DNA of 18,742 bases, from contig CAWFFV010000089.1 in NCBI GenBank assembly GCA_963814985.1, positions 1 through 18,742 of the forward strand, in the 5' to 3' direction. Numbering within the stretch: position 1 is the first letter of the stretch; every line of letters starts with the position of its first letter. The DNA is from CAWFFV01 sp963814985. Its GTDB lineage: Bacteria > Chloroflexota > Ktedonobacteria > Ktedonobacterales > Ktedonobacteraceae. This document shows positions 7,841 to 15,465 of the stretch, in pieces. The notes beneath the pieces are model-generated. The model was given only the letters and a program-made list of their open reading frames with translations, was not told the DNA's origin and searched no databases. The position numbers and the translations under genes were made by a program.

Positions 7841-8605
7841 ATGGCACTTATCAGTATTGAGGAAGAGCATGCTGAAGGACAGGATATATTCCAGGCTGTC
7901 GTGAGATTCAACAACGGACCCAAATACCCTTTACAGTGCGCAATCCCTTCTCTCAAAGAACAAGAGCAGGAGTTAGAGTGGTATTTTGAGGAACATCTGC
8001 GCTTCCCTTTCACCGACAAGGTGCGAGCGAAAAATGTTGCCGTAACGATTCCTTCTTATGGTGAGAGCCTCTTCAATCAGGTGTTTGCCAATCGTCAGGC
8101 TTATAGCAAATACAAAGAACTTGTGCAGGCTGGTCTGCCAACAGTGCAGATAGAAGTTGCAGGCTCTCCAGCCTTTCAAAGCCTGCATTGGGAAGCGCTT
8201 AAAGATCCCGATCTGCCCATGCCACTCAGCTTGCAGGCCGCCATGGTACGCAAAAACCTGCAACCCTACGCGATTGAGGCCAAACCCCAACCATCACCAA
8301 CCATCAATCTGCTCATTGTCACAGCCCGCCCCTCCGGCAGACAGGATGTGGGCTATCGTACGATCTCGCGCCCGCTGGTCGAATTGCTACGCCAGACCGA
8401 TCTGCCTGTTCAGATTGAAATTTTGCGTCCAGGATCATATGAGGCGCTCCATCACCATCTTCGGGAGACTACAACACGGCATGGTGTTGGCTACTACCAA
8501 GTTATCCACTTTGATGTCCATGGTGCGGTTCTGCCTTATCAGGCATTTCAACAGGAGCAGCAAAGTCAGCCGGTTCCTCTACCAGAACCGCTATGGTCGT
8601 CCTGA
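7841..8605 (+). CDS. CHAT protease N-terminal part with catalytic His (copy 1, piece 1)
   Basis: 254 residues from ATG 7841. It carries the family-specific N-terminal region (EQEQELEWYFEEHLRFPF, about 43-60), a Rossmann-like strand INLLIVTARPSGRQDVGYR, and the histidine motif HFDVHG (223-228), where His227 is the expected catalytic base. The last residues after EQQ (SQPVPLPEPLWSS) are not homologous to CHAT proteins. In the +1 frame the same DNA gives SRFLYQNRYGRPDIAPYEG, which is clearly the family continuation. About 84% identical to the copy-2 piece by my count, with a block of mismatches at residues 33-40 caused by a compensated frameshift. Alone it lacks the catalytic Cys and should be inactive. 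Confidence 0.8.
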   Translation: MALISIEEEHAEGQDIFQAVVRFNNGPKYPLQCAIPSLKEQEQELEWYFEEHLRFPFTDKVRAKNVAVTIPSYGESLFNQVFANRQAYSKYKELVQAGLPTVQIEVAGSPAFQSLHWEALKDPDLPMPLSLQAAMVRKNLQPYAIEAKPQPSPTINLLIVTARPSGRQDVGYRTISRPLVELLRQTDLPVQIEILRPGSYEALHHHLRETTTRHGVGYYQVIHFDVHGAVLPYQAFQQEQQSQPVPLPEPLWSS

Positions 8606-9137
8606 TATTGCTCCCTATGAGGGTGAAAAAGCATTTCTCTTCTTTGAGGATCTCAAGGGAAACAAGCCCGATCCCGTTGAAGCATCCGAACTTGCCGACC
8701 TGCTGATTGCTCACCAGATCCCGATTGCCATTCTCAATGCCTGTCAATCAGGCAAACAGATCGGGGCAAGCGAGACCAGCCTGGCAAGCCGCCTTATGCT
8801 GGCAGGCGTTCAACTGGTGCTGGCAATGGGCTACTCAGTGACAGTCAGCGCCGCTCAACTGCTCATGAGCAAGCTCTATCGCGAACTCTTCGCGAAGCAC
8901 GAACTCTCGAAGGCGATCAGCATGGCACGTCATGAGCTGTACAACAACAAAGAACGCCGGGTTTACTATAACCAACTCATCGACCTGGAAGATTGGTTGC
9001 TCCCTGTGGTCTACCAGAACCAGCCCATCCAATTGAGTGCGCGTCCTTCAACGGCCGAAGAACTGGCACACAGACATGAGCAGGATGCCAAACGCTACAA
9101 GCCAGCCCAGCCCAATTATGGCTTTGTCGGGACGTGA
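8568..9137 (+). CDS. CHAT protease C-terminal part with catalytic Cys (copy 1, piece 2)
   Basis: The homologous reading begins about 8568 (SRFLYQNRYGRPD). The open frame extends back to 8157, but that part is a shadow of piece 1 and there is no good ribosome-binding site. Motifs are KAFLFFEDLKGNKPDPVEAS, the cysteine motif ILNACQSG (Cys codon 8742-8744), and SLASRLMLAGVQLVLAMGYS, the usual CHAT core after the active-site Cys. It ends in PNYGFVGT and a TGA at 9135-9137 caused by one extra base. Copy 2 reads straight through here into the ATPase (NYGFVGRDLDILQIEK). Whether anything is translated from this segment depends on a frameshift upstream. Confidence 0.75.
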   Translation, partial: SRFLYQNRYGRPDIAPYEGEKAFLFFEDLKGNKPDPVEASELADLLIAHQIPIAILNACQSGKQIGASETSLASRLMLAGVQLVLAMGYSVTVSAAQLLMSKLYRELFAKHELSKAISMARHELYNNKERRVYYNQLIDLEDWLLPVVYQNQPIQLSARPSTAEELAHRHEQDAKRYKPAQPNYGFVGT

Positions 9138-10167
9138 CCTGGACATTCTACAGATTGAGAAGCGTCTGCTCACCCAACGCAACATCCTGCTCATTCGTGG
9201 GATGGGAGGAGCAGGCAAAACGACGCTGCTGCACCACCTGGGGAGTTGGTGGCAGACCACCCATTTCATCCAGGAAGTCTTCTACTTCGGCTATGATGAG
9301 CGAGCCTGGACACGACAGCAGATTCTCAACAGCATTGCCAGACGCCTGATGAGCAAGGTGGAATATCTCTCGACCTTTCAACCGCTCTCACCTGAGGCCC
9401 AGCAATCCCTGCTAGCTCAGCGACTGCGTGCCGAACGACACCTGCTCATCCTGGACAACCTGGAATCAATCACCGGAGCGCATCTGGCAATCCAACACAC
9501 ACTCTCGAAGAAAGAGCAAAAAGCCTTGCACAGCTTTCTCAAAGAGCTGGCAGGAGGCCAGACCCTCGTCCTGTTAGGATCGCGAGGAGGTGAGGCATGG
9601 CTATCGGCAGAGACGTTTGTGGATAATCTGTATGACCTGCCGGGGCTGGATGCCGAAGCCGCTTCAGCATTAGTCGAACGTATCATGGAGCGCTATGGGG
9701 TCACAAAATATCAACATGACCCACACCTGCCAGCATTACTGAACCTGCTGGGTGGATTTCCTCTGGCCCTGGAAGTCGTGCTTGCCAATCTGGTGCGACA
9801 GAGCCCGAAAGAGGTGCTTGCGGCTCTGCAAACAGGGAATGTTGAGATCAACACAGGCAACAGTGAGAAGAAAACTGAGAACATCCTGCGCTGCATCGAT
9901 TACTCTCACAGTAATCTTTCTCCTGAAGCTCAATCTTTGCTGATCTGCTTTGCTCCATTTACATCCTTCCTGTTTCCCGGCGTCCTAAACCTCTATTCCA
10001 GGTATTTGAAAGAGCAGGCTGTGTTGACAGACCTGCCGTTTGATCTCTGGCAGAATGTGCTACGGGAGGCAAGTAATTGGGGATTGCTAGGGGGAGATCC
10101 AGGTTTGCCTGCAGTTCCTGCGCTTGCAACCCATCTTTCCCTATTTCCTGCGCACACGTTTAAATAG
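9037..10167 (+). CDS. NB-ARC ATPase segment of the CHAT STAND protein (copy 1, piece 3)
   Basis: The true homologous reading begins at about 9124 (GRDLDILQIEKRL); residues before it are out of frame with the native protein. Motifs: P-loop GMGGAGKTT (55-63 of this ORF, Lys61), Walker B LLILDNLE, RNBS-B-like LVLLGSRGGE and GGFPLALEVV, the GLPL motif. Together these are a typical NB-ARC switch ATPase linking the CHAT protease to the TPR array. The frame is lost near 10110, where one extra base precedes CCTGCGCTTGCAACCC, and it stops at 10165-10167 after an unrelated tail (THLSLFPAHTFK). Confidence 0.8.
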   Translation: MRVLQRPKNWHTDMSRMPNATSQPSPIMALSGRDLDILQIEKRLLTQRNILLIRGMGGAGKTTLLHHLGSWWQTTHFIQEVFYFGYDERAWTRQQILNSIARRLMSKVEYLSTFQPLSPEAQQSLLAQRLRAERHLLILDNLESITGAHLAIQHTLSKKEQKALHSFLKELAGGQTLVLLGSRGGEAWLSAETFVDNLYDLPGLDAEAASALVERIMERYGVTKYQHDPHLPALLNLLGGFPLALEVVLANLVRQSPKEVLAALQTGNVEINTGNSEKKTENILRCIDYSHSNLSPEAQSLLICFAPFTSFLFPGVLNLYSRYLKEQAVLTDLPFDLWQNVLREASNWGLLGGDPGLPAVPALATHLSLFPAHTFK

Positions 10168-11518
10168 TCCTGAACAAGCAGAGGTCCGCCAAGCCATAGA
10201 AACAGCATTTCTGGAACTCTACAGAGAGTACGGAGGACAGTTGTATGATCTCCTCAAGTCAAAGGAGCCAGAGGAAAGGCAAGTGGGTCTTCTGTTGACG
10301 CAGTATGAGTATGAGAATCTCCGTTTTGCCGTAAACTGTGCCCTGGACACTCAGACTTCGATTCTTCCCCACTATTTTGTCCTCTCTAAGTATTTTGACC
10401 TGATGAATGACCCTCAACGAGGGCTGGAGATGGCACAAGATGTTCGAATGCGTCTTCTCTCTGCGAAAACAGAGCAGTCCCACGATCAAGTGAATAAGCA
10501 GTTAGTTACGGTGTTGAAGGATGTTGGGCTTTGGCAGATGGAACTCAAACGCTATGCCGAAGCCGAAAAATCTTACCAGCAGGCATTACAAATCGACATA
10601 GAGTCCAACAACCGTTACTCCCAAGCCGGTGCCTATCATAATTTGGGTATAGTGGCAGAAGAGCAGAGGCAATACGAGAAGGCATTGGAGTACTACCAAC
10701 AGGCGTTGCAGATCAAGATTGAGGTCAATGATCGCAGCTCCCAAGCCAGTACCTACCATCATTTGGGCAGAGTGGCAGAAGAGCAGAGGCAATACGAGAA
10801 GGCATTGGAGTACTACCAACAGGCGTTGCAGATCAAGATTGAGGTCAATGATCGCCACTCCCAGGCCAGTACCTACCATCAGTTGGGGACAGTGGCACAG
10901 AAGCGGCAGCAGTACAAGAAGGCGTTGGAGTACCACCAACAGGCATTGCAGATCGAGAGAGAGTTCAACGACCGCCATTCCCAGGCCCTCACCTATCATC
11001 ACTTGGGTATGGTGGCACAGGATCTGCGGCGATACGAAGAGGCGCTGGAGTATTACCTGCAGGCTTTGCAATTCTTCATAGAGTTCGATGACCGCCACTC
11101 CCAGGCAAGGATCTACCATCAGTTGGGGACAGTGGCGGAGGGGCAGAGGCAATACGAAGAGGCACTGGAGTACTACCAGCAGGCTTTGTGGATCAAGAGA
11201 GAGTTCAACGACCGTTACTCCCAAGCTTTCACATACGGCCAATTAGGCAGAGTGGCATATGAGCAGCATCAATGGCTAGAAGCACAAAATGCATTCTATG
11301 AAGCGCTTACTATCTTCGTACTCTACGAAGATAAAAACCATGCTAGCATGGTTTTAAACGACTTGGCTCGCATATGGGAAGCGACAGGAGAGACCGATAC
11401 CAATATTCTGCTTGAAGTTGCATATCTCTTGGAGTGGACTCAAGAGGAGGTAGAAGCGTCGTTTCGTGAGATGTTGGGAAACAAGCCAGATGAATCGGAG
11501 AACAACGAAGCGGGCTGA
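10124..11518 (+). CDS. TPR array of the CHAT STAND protein (copy 1, piece 4)
   Basis: 464 residues in the frame following the second private shift. It starts in the winged-helix tail of the ATPase module (MQPIFPYFLRTRL, then EQAEVRQAIETAFLELY) and continues into six 40-residue TPR units (10550-11269) with the phrase Y-x-x-ALEYYQQALQI, followed by a degenerate unit and the tail ending NKPDESENNEAG. The repeats resemble the NB-ARC-linked tetratricopeptide arrays that sense ligands or partner proteins. The frame is fully open through the array, so decay, if any, is recent. It has no ribosome-binding site of its own that I can see. Confidence 0.85.
   Translation: MQPIFPYFLRTRLNSPEQAEVRQAIETAFLELYREYGGQLYDLLKSKEPEERQVGLLLTQYEYENLRFAVNCALDTQTSILPHYFVLSKYFDLMNDPQRGLEMAQDVRMRLLSAKTEQSHDQVNKQLVTVLKDVGLWQMELKRYAEAEKSYQQALQIDIESNNRYSQAGAYHNLGIVAEEQRQYEKALEYYQQALQIKIEVNDRSSQASTYHHLGRVAEEQRQYEKALEYYQQALQIKIEVNDRHSQASTYHQLGTVAQKRQQYKKALEYHQQALQIEREFNDRHSQALTYHHLGMVAQDLRRYEEALEYYLQALQFFIEFDDRHSQARIYHQLGTVAEGQRQYEEALEYYQQALWIKREFNDRYSQAFTYGQLGRVAYEQHQWLEAQNAFYEALTIFVLYEDKNHASMVLNDLARIWEATGETDTNILLEVAYLLEWTQEEVEASFREMLGNKPDESENNEAG
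10550..11269 (+). repeat. Six 120-bp TPR-coding repeats (copy 1)
   Basis: Units begin at 10550, 10670, 10790, 10910, 11030 and 11150, each exactly 120 bp (40 codons). 10651-10735 and 10771-10855 are identical over 85 bp, showing a recent unit duplication or conversion. The other units differ by scattered substitutions. Confidence 0.85.
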
Positions 11519-11573
11519 GAAGCGCATGTAAAGTCGTATTCTATGTTATTGATCGTTGAGGAAGTATTAGGTA

Positions 11574-12338
11574 ATGGCTCTTATTAGTATTGAAGAGGTA
11601 CATGTTGGTGGACAGGATGCATTCCAGGCTGTTGTGAGCTTTAATCACGGCCCCAAATACCCCCTCACAGTACGCAATCCCTTTTCGCCAGAGCAAGAGC
11701 AGGAATTAGAATGGTATTTTGAGAAGCATTTGTGCTTCCCTTTCACAGACAAGGTGCGAGCGAAAAACGCCGCTGCGATAATTCCCGTTTATGGTGAGAA
11801 CCTCTTCAATCAGGTGTTTGCTGACCGTCAGGTCTATAGCGCGTACAAAGAGCTTGTGCAGGCTGGTCTGCCAACAGTGCAGATAGAGATTGCAGGCTCT
11901 CCAGCCTTTCAAAGTCTGCATTGGGAAGCGCTCAAAGATCCTGATCTACCCACACCGCTCTCTTTGCAGGCCACAATAGTGCGCAAAAACCTGCGTCCCT
12001 CCACAATTCAAGCCAAACTCCGACCATCGCCAGCCATCAATCTGCTCATTGTCACGGCCCGTCCTTCAGGGAGACAGGATGTGGGCTATCGTACGATCTC
12101 ACGTCCACTGGTCGAACTGCTACGCCAGACCGATCTGCCTGTCCAGATTGAAATCTTACGCCCAGGATCATATGAAGCACTTCATCACCATCTCCAGGAG
12201 ACCACGACACGGCATAGGGCTGGCTATTATCAGGTCATCCACTTTGATGTTCATGGTGCAGTTCTTCCTTATCACGCGTTTCAACGGGAGCAGCAAACCA
12301 AGCCGAATTCTCTACCAGAACCGTTATGGTCGGCCTAA
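11574..12338 (+). CDS. CHAT protease N-terminal part with catalytic His (copy 2, piece 1)
   Basis: 254 residues. It has the same layout as the copy-1 piece: MALISIEE start, YPLTVRNPFSPEQEQELEWY (probably the ancestral version of the region that is frameshifted in copy 1), INLLIVTARPSGRQDVGYR, and HFDVHG with the expected catalytic His227 (codon 12252-12254). After REQQ it runs into TKPNSLPEPLWSA and stops at TAA 12336-12338, while the +1 frame carries the real continuation SRILYQNRYGRPNIAPYEG. The stop is at the homologous codon to the TGA of copy 1. Confidence 0.8.
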   Translation: MALISIEEVHVGGQDAFQAVVSFNHGPKYPLTVRNPFSPEQEQELEWYFEKHLCFPFTDKVRAKNAAAIIPVYGENLFNQVFADRQVYSAYKELVQAGLPTVQIEIAGSPAFQSLHWEALKDPDLPTPLSLQATIVRKNLRPSTIQAKLRPSPAINLLIVTARPSGRQDVGYRTISRPLVELLRQTDLPVQIEILRPGSYEALHHHLQETTTRHRAGYYQVIHFDVHGAVLPYHAFQREQQTKPNSLPEPLWSA

Positions 12339-13578
12339 TATTGCTCCCTACGAAGGCGAGAAAGCCTTTCTCTTTTTTGAAGATATCAAAGGGAACAAAG
12401 CCGACCCCGTTGAAGCATCCGAGCTTGCCAATCTGCTGATCGCTCACCAGATCCAGATTGCCATTCTCAATGCGTGTCAGTCAGGCAAACAGGTCGGAGC
12501 AAGCGAGACCAGTTTGGCAAGCCGCCTGATGCAAGCTGGCGTTCAACTGGTGCTGGCAATGGGCTACTCTGTGACGGTCAGTGCTGCACAACTGCTCATG
12601 AGCACGCTGTATCGCGAACTCTTTGCCAAACATGAACTCTCGACAGCGATCAGTATGGCACGTCATGAGCTCTACAACAACAAAGAACGTCGGGTTTACT
12701 ACAACCAGCTCATCGATCTGGAAGATTGGCTGCTCCCTGTGGTTTACCAGAATCAGCCCATCCAATTGAGTGTGCGCCCCTCAACGCCTGAAGAACTGGC
12801 ACGCAGACATGAGCACCATGCCAACCGCTACAATCCAGCGCAACCCAACTATGGTTTTGTGGGACGCGACCTGGACATTCTCCAGATCGAGAAGCATCTG
12901 CTCACTCGACGCAACATCCTGCTCATTCGTGGGATGGGAGGAGCAGGAAAAACGACGCTCTTGCGCCACCTGGGGAGTTGGTGGCAAACCACTCATTTTA
13001 TCCAGGAGGTCTTCTACTTCGGCTATGACGAGCGAGCCTGGACGCGACAACAAATTCTCACCAGCATCGCCAAACATCTGATGAGCAAAATGGAATATCT
13101 CTCAACATTTCAACCGCTCTCGCCAGAAGCCCAGCAATCCCTCTTAGCCCAGCGACTACGTGCCGAGCGACACCTGCTCATCCTGGACAACCTGGAATTG
13201 ATCACCGGAGCGCATCTTGCCATCCAACATACACTCTCCAAGAAAGAGCAAAAAGTATTGCATTGCTTTCTCAAAGAGCTGGCAGGAGGCCAGACCCTCG
13301 TGCTGCTAGGATCGCGAGGCGGCGAGGCATGGCTGTCGGTAGAGACATTTGTGGACAACCTGTATGACCTGCCGGGACTGGATGCCGAAGCCGCTTCAGC
13401 ATTGGTCGAATGGATCTTGGAGCGCTATGGGGTCACAAAGTATCAGACAGGATCCGCACCTGCCAGCGTTACTGAAATTGTTGGGTGGATTTCCTCTGGC
13501 TCTGGAAGTGGTACTTGCCAATCTGGCACGGCAGAGTCCAGAGGAAATCCTTGCGGCTCTCCAGACGGGCAATATTGA
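12301..13578 (+). CDS. CHAT Cys part fused to NB-ARC ATPase (copy 2, piece 2)
   Basis: The homologous reading begins about 12301 (open frame back to 12049, shadow part). It contains the cysteine motif ILNACQSG (Cys codon 12475-12477) and the rest of the CHAT core, then passes without interruption into the ATPase: GFVGRDLDILQIEK, P-loop GMGGAGKTT (about 12937-12963), Walker B LLILDNLE and LVLLGSRGGE. This shows what the undamaged junction of copy 1 must have looked like. The frame is lost near 13450, where TATCAGACAGGATCC has one base more than copy 1, and the remaining residues (SSGSGSGTCQ and on) are out of frame up to the stop at 13576-13578. Confidence 0.8.
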   Translation, partial: SRILYQNRYGRPNIAPYEGEKAFLFFEDIKGNKADPVEASELANLLIAHQIQIAILNACQSGKQVGASETSLASRLMQAGVQLVLAMGYSVTVSAAQLLMSTLYRELFAKHELSTAISMARHELYNNKERRVYYNQLIDLEDWLLPVVYQNQPIQLSVRPSTPEELARRHEHHANRYNPAQPNYGFVGRDLDILQIEKHLLTRRNILLIRGMGGAGKTTLLRHLGSWWQTTHFIQEVFYFGYDERAWTRQQILTSIAKHLMSKMEYLSTFQPLSPEAQQSLLAQRLRAERHLLILDNLELITGAHLAIQHTLSKKEQKVLHCFLKELAGGQTLVLLGSRGGEAWLSVETFVDNLYDLPGLDAEAASALVEWILERYGVTKYQTGSAPASVTEIVGWISSGSGSGTCQSGTAESRGNPCGSPDGQY

Positions 13579-13720
13579 GATCAACACAGGAAACAGCGAG
13601 AAGAAAACCGAGAACATCCTGCGCTGTATCGATTACTCTCACAGTAACCTCTCTCCCGAAGCTCAGTCCTTGCTCATCTGTCTTGCTCCGTTTACATCCT
13701 TTCTACGCAAACATCCTTGA
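13349..13720 (+). CDS. NB-ARC C-terminal segment (copy 2, piece 3)
   Basis: The homologous reading starts about 13450 (DPHLPALLKLLGGFPLALEVV, the GLPL region of the ATPase) and runs through NIEINTGNSEKKTENILRCI and DYSHSNLSPEAQSLLICLAP to TSFLRKHP, stopping at 13718-13720. Residues before 13450 are a shadow of piece 2. Against copy 1 a base is missing around 13690-13715, after which the reading continues in the next ORF with SVYSTHLKEQAVL. Confidence 0.7.
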   Translation: MWTTCMTCRDWMPKPLQHWSNGSWSAMGSQSIRQDPHLPALLKLLGGFPLALEVVLANLARQSPEEILAALQTGNIEINTGNSEKKTENILRCIDYSHSNLSPEAQSLLICLAPFTSFLRKHP

Positions 13721-15465
13721 GCGTATATTCCACACATTTGAAAGAGCAAGCTGTGCTAGCAAAGCTGCCCTTTGATCTCTGGCAAAATGTGCTCCAAGAA
13801 GCAAGCAACTGGGGTTTGCTAGCACCAGACCCTGATTTCCCTGCATTCCTGCGCTTACAACCCATCTTGCCCTATTTCCTGCGCGCACGTTTGAATATAC
13901 TAGAGCAAGCAGAGGTTCGTCAGGCCATAGAAACAGCATTTCTGGCACTCTACAGAGATTGGGGAGCAGTGTTGTTCAACCTCCTCAATTCAAAGGAGCC
14001 AGAGAAAAGGCAAGTAGGCCTTCTATCGATGCAGTATGAATATGAGAATCTCCACTTCGCCGTGAACTGTGCTCTGGGTGCTCAGACTTCGATCCTTGCC
14101 CCCTATCTTGTGCTCTCTAAATATTTTAACTTGATGCAAGATCCTCAACGAGGGCTGGAGATGGCCCAGGAGGTTCGGACACGTCTCCTCTCTGCGAGAA
14201 CAGAACAGTCTCGCAGTCAAGTGGATGAGCAGTTGTGCTATGTGTTGCACAATATTGGGCGCTGGCAGAAGAACCTCAAACACTATGCGGAAGCTGAGAG
14301 GGCCTACCAGCAGGCTTTGCAGATCTACATCGAGTTCAATGATTGCTATCAACAGGCTGGCATCTTCCATCAATTAGGCAGAGTGGCACAGGAGCAAAGG
14401 CAGTACGAGCAGGCATTGGAGTATTACCAGCAGGCTTTGCAAGTTTATATTCAGTTTAACGATCGTCGCTTGCAATCCATAACCTACTACAATTTGGGCA
14501 TAGTGATACAGGAACAGCAGCAGTACGAACAGGCACTGGAGTATTACCAGCAGGCTTTGCAGATCTGCATCGAATTCAACGACCGCTATGAACAGGCTGA
14601 TATCTACCATGATTTGGGCGTGGTAGCCCAGAAACAGCGGCAGTACGAGCAAGCATTGGAGTATTACCAGCAGGCTTTGCAGATCTTTAGAGAGTTCAAC
14701 GACCGCCACTCGCAGGCCAAAACCTACCATAATCTGGGCTATGTGGTACAGGAACAGCATCAGTACGAGCAAGCATTGGAGTATTACCAGCAGGCCTTGC
14801 AGATCAGGATAGAATTCAACGACCGCTACGCGCAGGCCAGAACCTACCATAATTTGGGTATGGTGGCACAGGGGCAGCGGCAGTTCGAGCAGGCGCTGGA
14901 GTACTACCAGCAGGCTTTGCAGATCTTTAGAGAGTTCAACGACCGCCACTCGCAGGCCAAAACCTACCATCAGTTGGGCATGGTGGCAGAAGAGCAGCGG
15001 CAGTTTGAGCAAGCGCAGCAGTATTACCAGCAGGCCTTGCAGATCTACATCGAGTTTAATGATCATCACTCCCAAGCCAGCGCTTACCATAATTTGGGCA
15101 TGGTGGCACAGGGGCAGCGGCAGTTCGAGCAGGCGCTGGAGTACTACCAGAAGGCTTTGCAGATCAAGAGAGCGTTTAATGATCGCTACTCTCAGGTCAG
15201 TACATACCATCAGTTGGGTAGGGTGTCACAGGAGCAGCATCAATGGAAAGAGGCACAAAGCTTTTTCTTGGCAGCGCTTACTCTCTGCGTAGAGTACGAA
15301 GATACTTACCATATTCATATGGTTTTAAGCTGCTTGGCTCGTGTATGGGAAGCGATGGGAGAGACCAATACCAATCTGCTGCTTGAAGTTGCATCTCTCT
15401 TGAACATAACTCAAGAGGAGGTAGAAGCAGGATTCCGTGGAATATTGGGAAACAAGCTAGATTGA
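13717..15465 (+). CDS. Winged-helix tail and TPR array of the CHAT STAND protein (copy 2, piece 4)
   Basis: 582 residues. Residues 1-70 are the end of the ATPase module (HLKEQAVLAKLPFDLWQNVL, EQAEVRQAIETAFLALYRDW). From 14281 there are eight 40-residue TPR units with the phrase YEQALEYYQQALQI-x-x-EFNDR, then a ninth degenerate unit and a helical tail. The ATG at 13717 overlaps the stop of the preceding piece (ATGA-like overlap, TTGAGCG), which is an accident of the frameshift and not a designed junction, because copy 1 has continuous homologous sequence here. The stop is nine residues early owing to the TGAT duplication. Confidence 0.85.
   Translation: MSVYSTHLKEQAVLAKLPFDLWQNVLQEASNWGLLAPDPDFPAFLRLQPILPYFLRARLNILEQAEVRQAIETAFLALYRDWGAVLFNLLNSKEPEKRQVGLLSMQYEYENLHFAVNCALGAQTSILAPYLVLSKYFNLMQDPQRGLEMAQEVRTRLLSARTEQSRSQVDEQLCYVLHNIGRWQKNLKHYAEAERAYQQALQIYIEFNDCYQQAGIFHQLGRVAQEQRQYEQALEYYQQALQVYIQFNDRRLQSITYYNLGIVIQEQQQYEQALEYYQQALQICIEFNDRYEQADIYHDLGVVAQKQRQYEQALEYYQQALQIFREFNDRHSQAKTYHNLGYVVQEQHQYEQALEYYQQALQIRIEFNDRYAQARTYHNLGMVAQGQRQFEQALEYYQQALQIFREFNDRHSQAKTYHQLGMVAEEQRQFEQAQQYYQQALQIYIEFNDHHSQASAYHNLGMVAQGQRQFEQALEYYQKALQIKRAFNDRYSQVSTYHQLGRVSQEQHQWKEAQSFFLAALTLCVEYEDTYHIHMVLSCLARVWEAMGETNTNLLLEVASLLNITQEEVEAGFRGILGNKLD
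14281..15240 (+). repeat. Eight 120-bp TPR-coding repeats with a 240-bp higher-order unit (copy 2)
   Basis: Units start every 120 bp from 14281 to 15121. 14665-14730 equals 14905-14970 (66 bp) and 14861-14910 equals 15101-15150 (50 bp), both offset by 240 bp. A two-unit block (about 14641-14880) was therefore probably duplicated, which would account for the two units by which this array exceeds that of copy 1. Confidence 0.8.

Larger units (their letters stand above)
7841..11518 (+). pseudogene. CHAT protease-NB-ARC-TPR protein, copy 1 (whole locus, frameshifted)
   Basis: The joined product would be about 1220 residues: CHAT caspase-like protease, NB-ARC ATPase, then six TPR units. Reading it needs three frame changes: near 8546-8568 (shared with copy 2), near 9117-9128 (GTCGGGACGTGAC has one base more than copy 2, GTGGGACGCGAC), and near 10108-10115 (GCAGTTCCTGCG against GCATTCCTGCG in copy 2). 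A further minus-one/plus-one pair at 7928-7960 cancels itself. Known CHAT-STAND proteins use the ATPase to release a protease when the repeats sense a trigger. With the frames as written the locus would yield four separate pieces, which are listed individually. It starts at ATG 7841 (AGGGAG at 7826-7831) because copy 2 starts at the same MALISIEE; the TTG at 7835 is less likely. Confidence 0.75.

Noticed and set aside
8157..8567. Upstream half of the ORF 8157-9137 (and 12049-12300 of the ORF 12049-13578) as separate protein
   Set aside because: It overlaps the CHAT N-terminal coding frame, which is the one conserved between paralogues. Only the part after the +1 shift is homologous to CHAT.
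10586..11242. Long minus-strand ORF (218 aa) opposite the TPR array of copy 1, and a similar one at 14374-15210 opposite copy 2
   Set aside because: Both are mirror images of the 120-bp repeats: the biased codons of the TPR units leave the opposite strand open. They have leucine-rich periodic translations, no ribosome-binding site and no family motif.
10550..15240. Repeats considered as a CRISPR array
   Set aside because: The repeat period is 120 bp, in frame, and encodes TPR units; there are no short repeats with unique spacers, and no cas genes are present in spite of the CHAT domain also known from type III-E systems.
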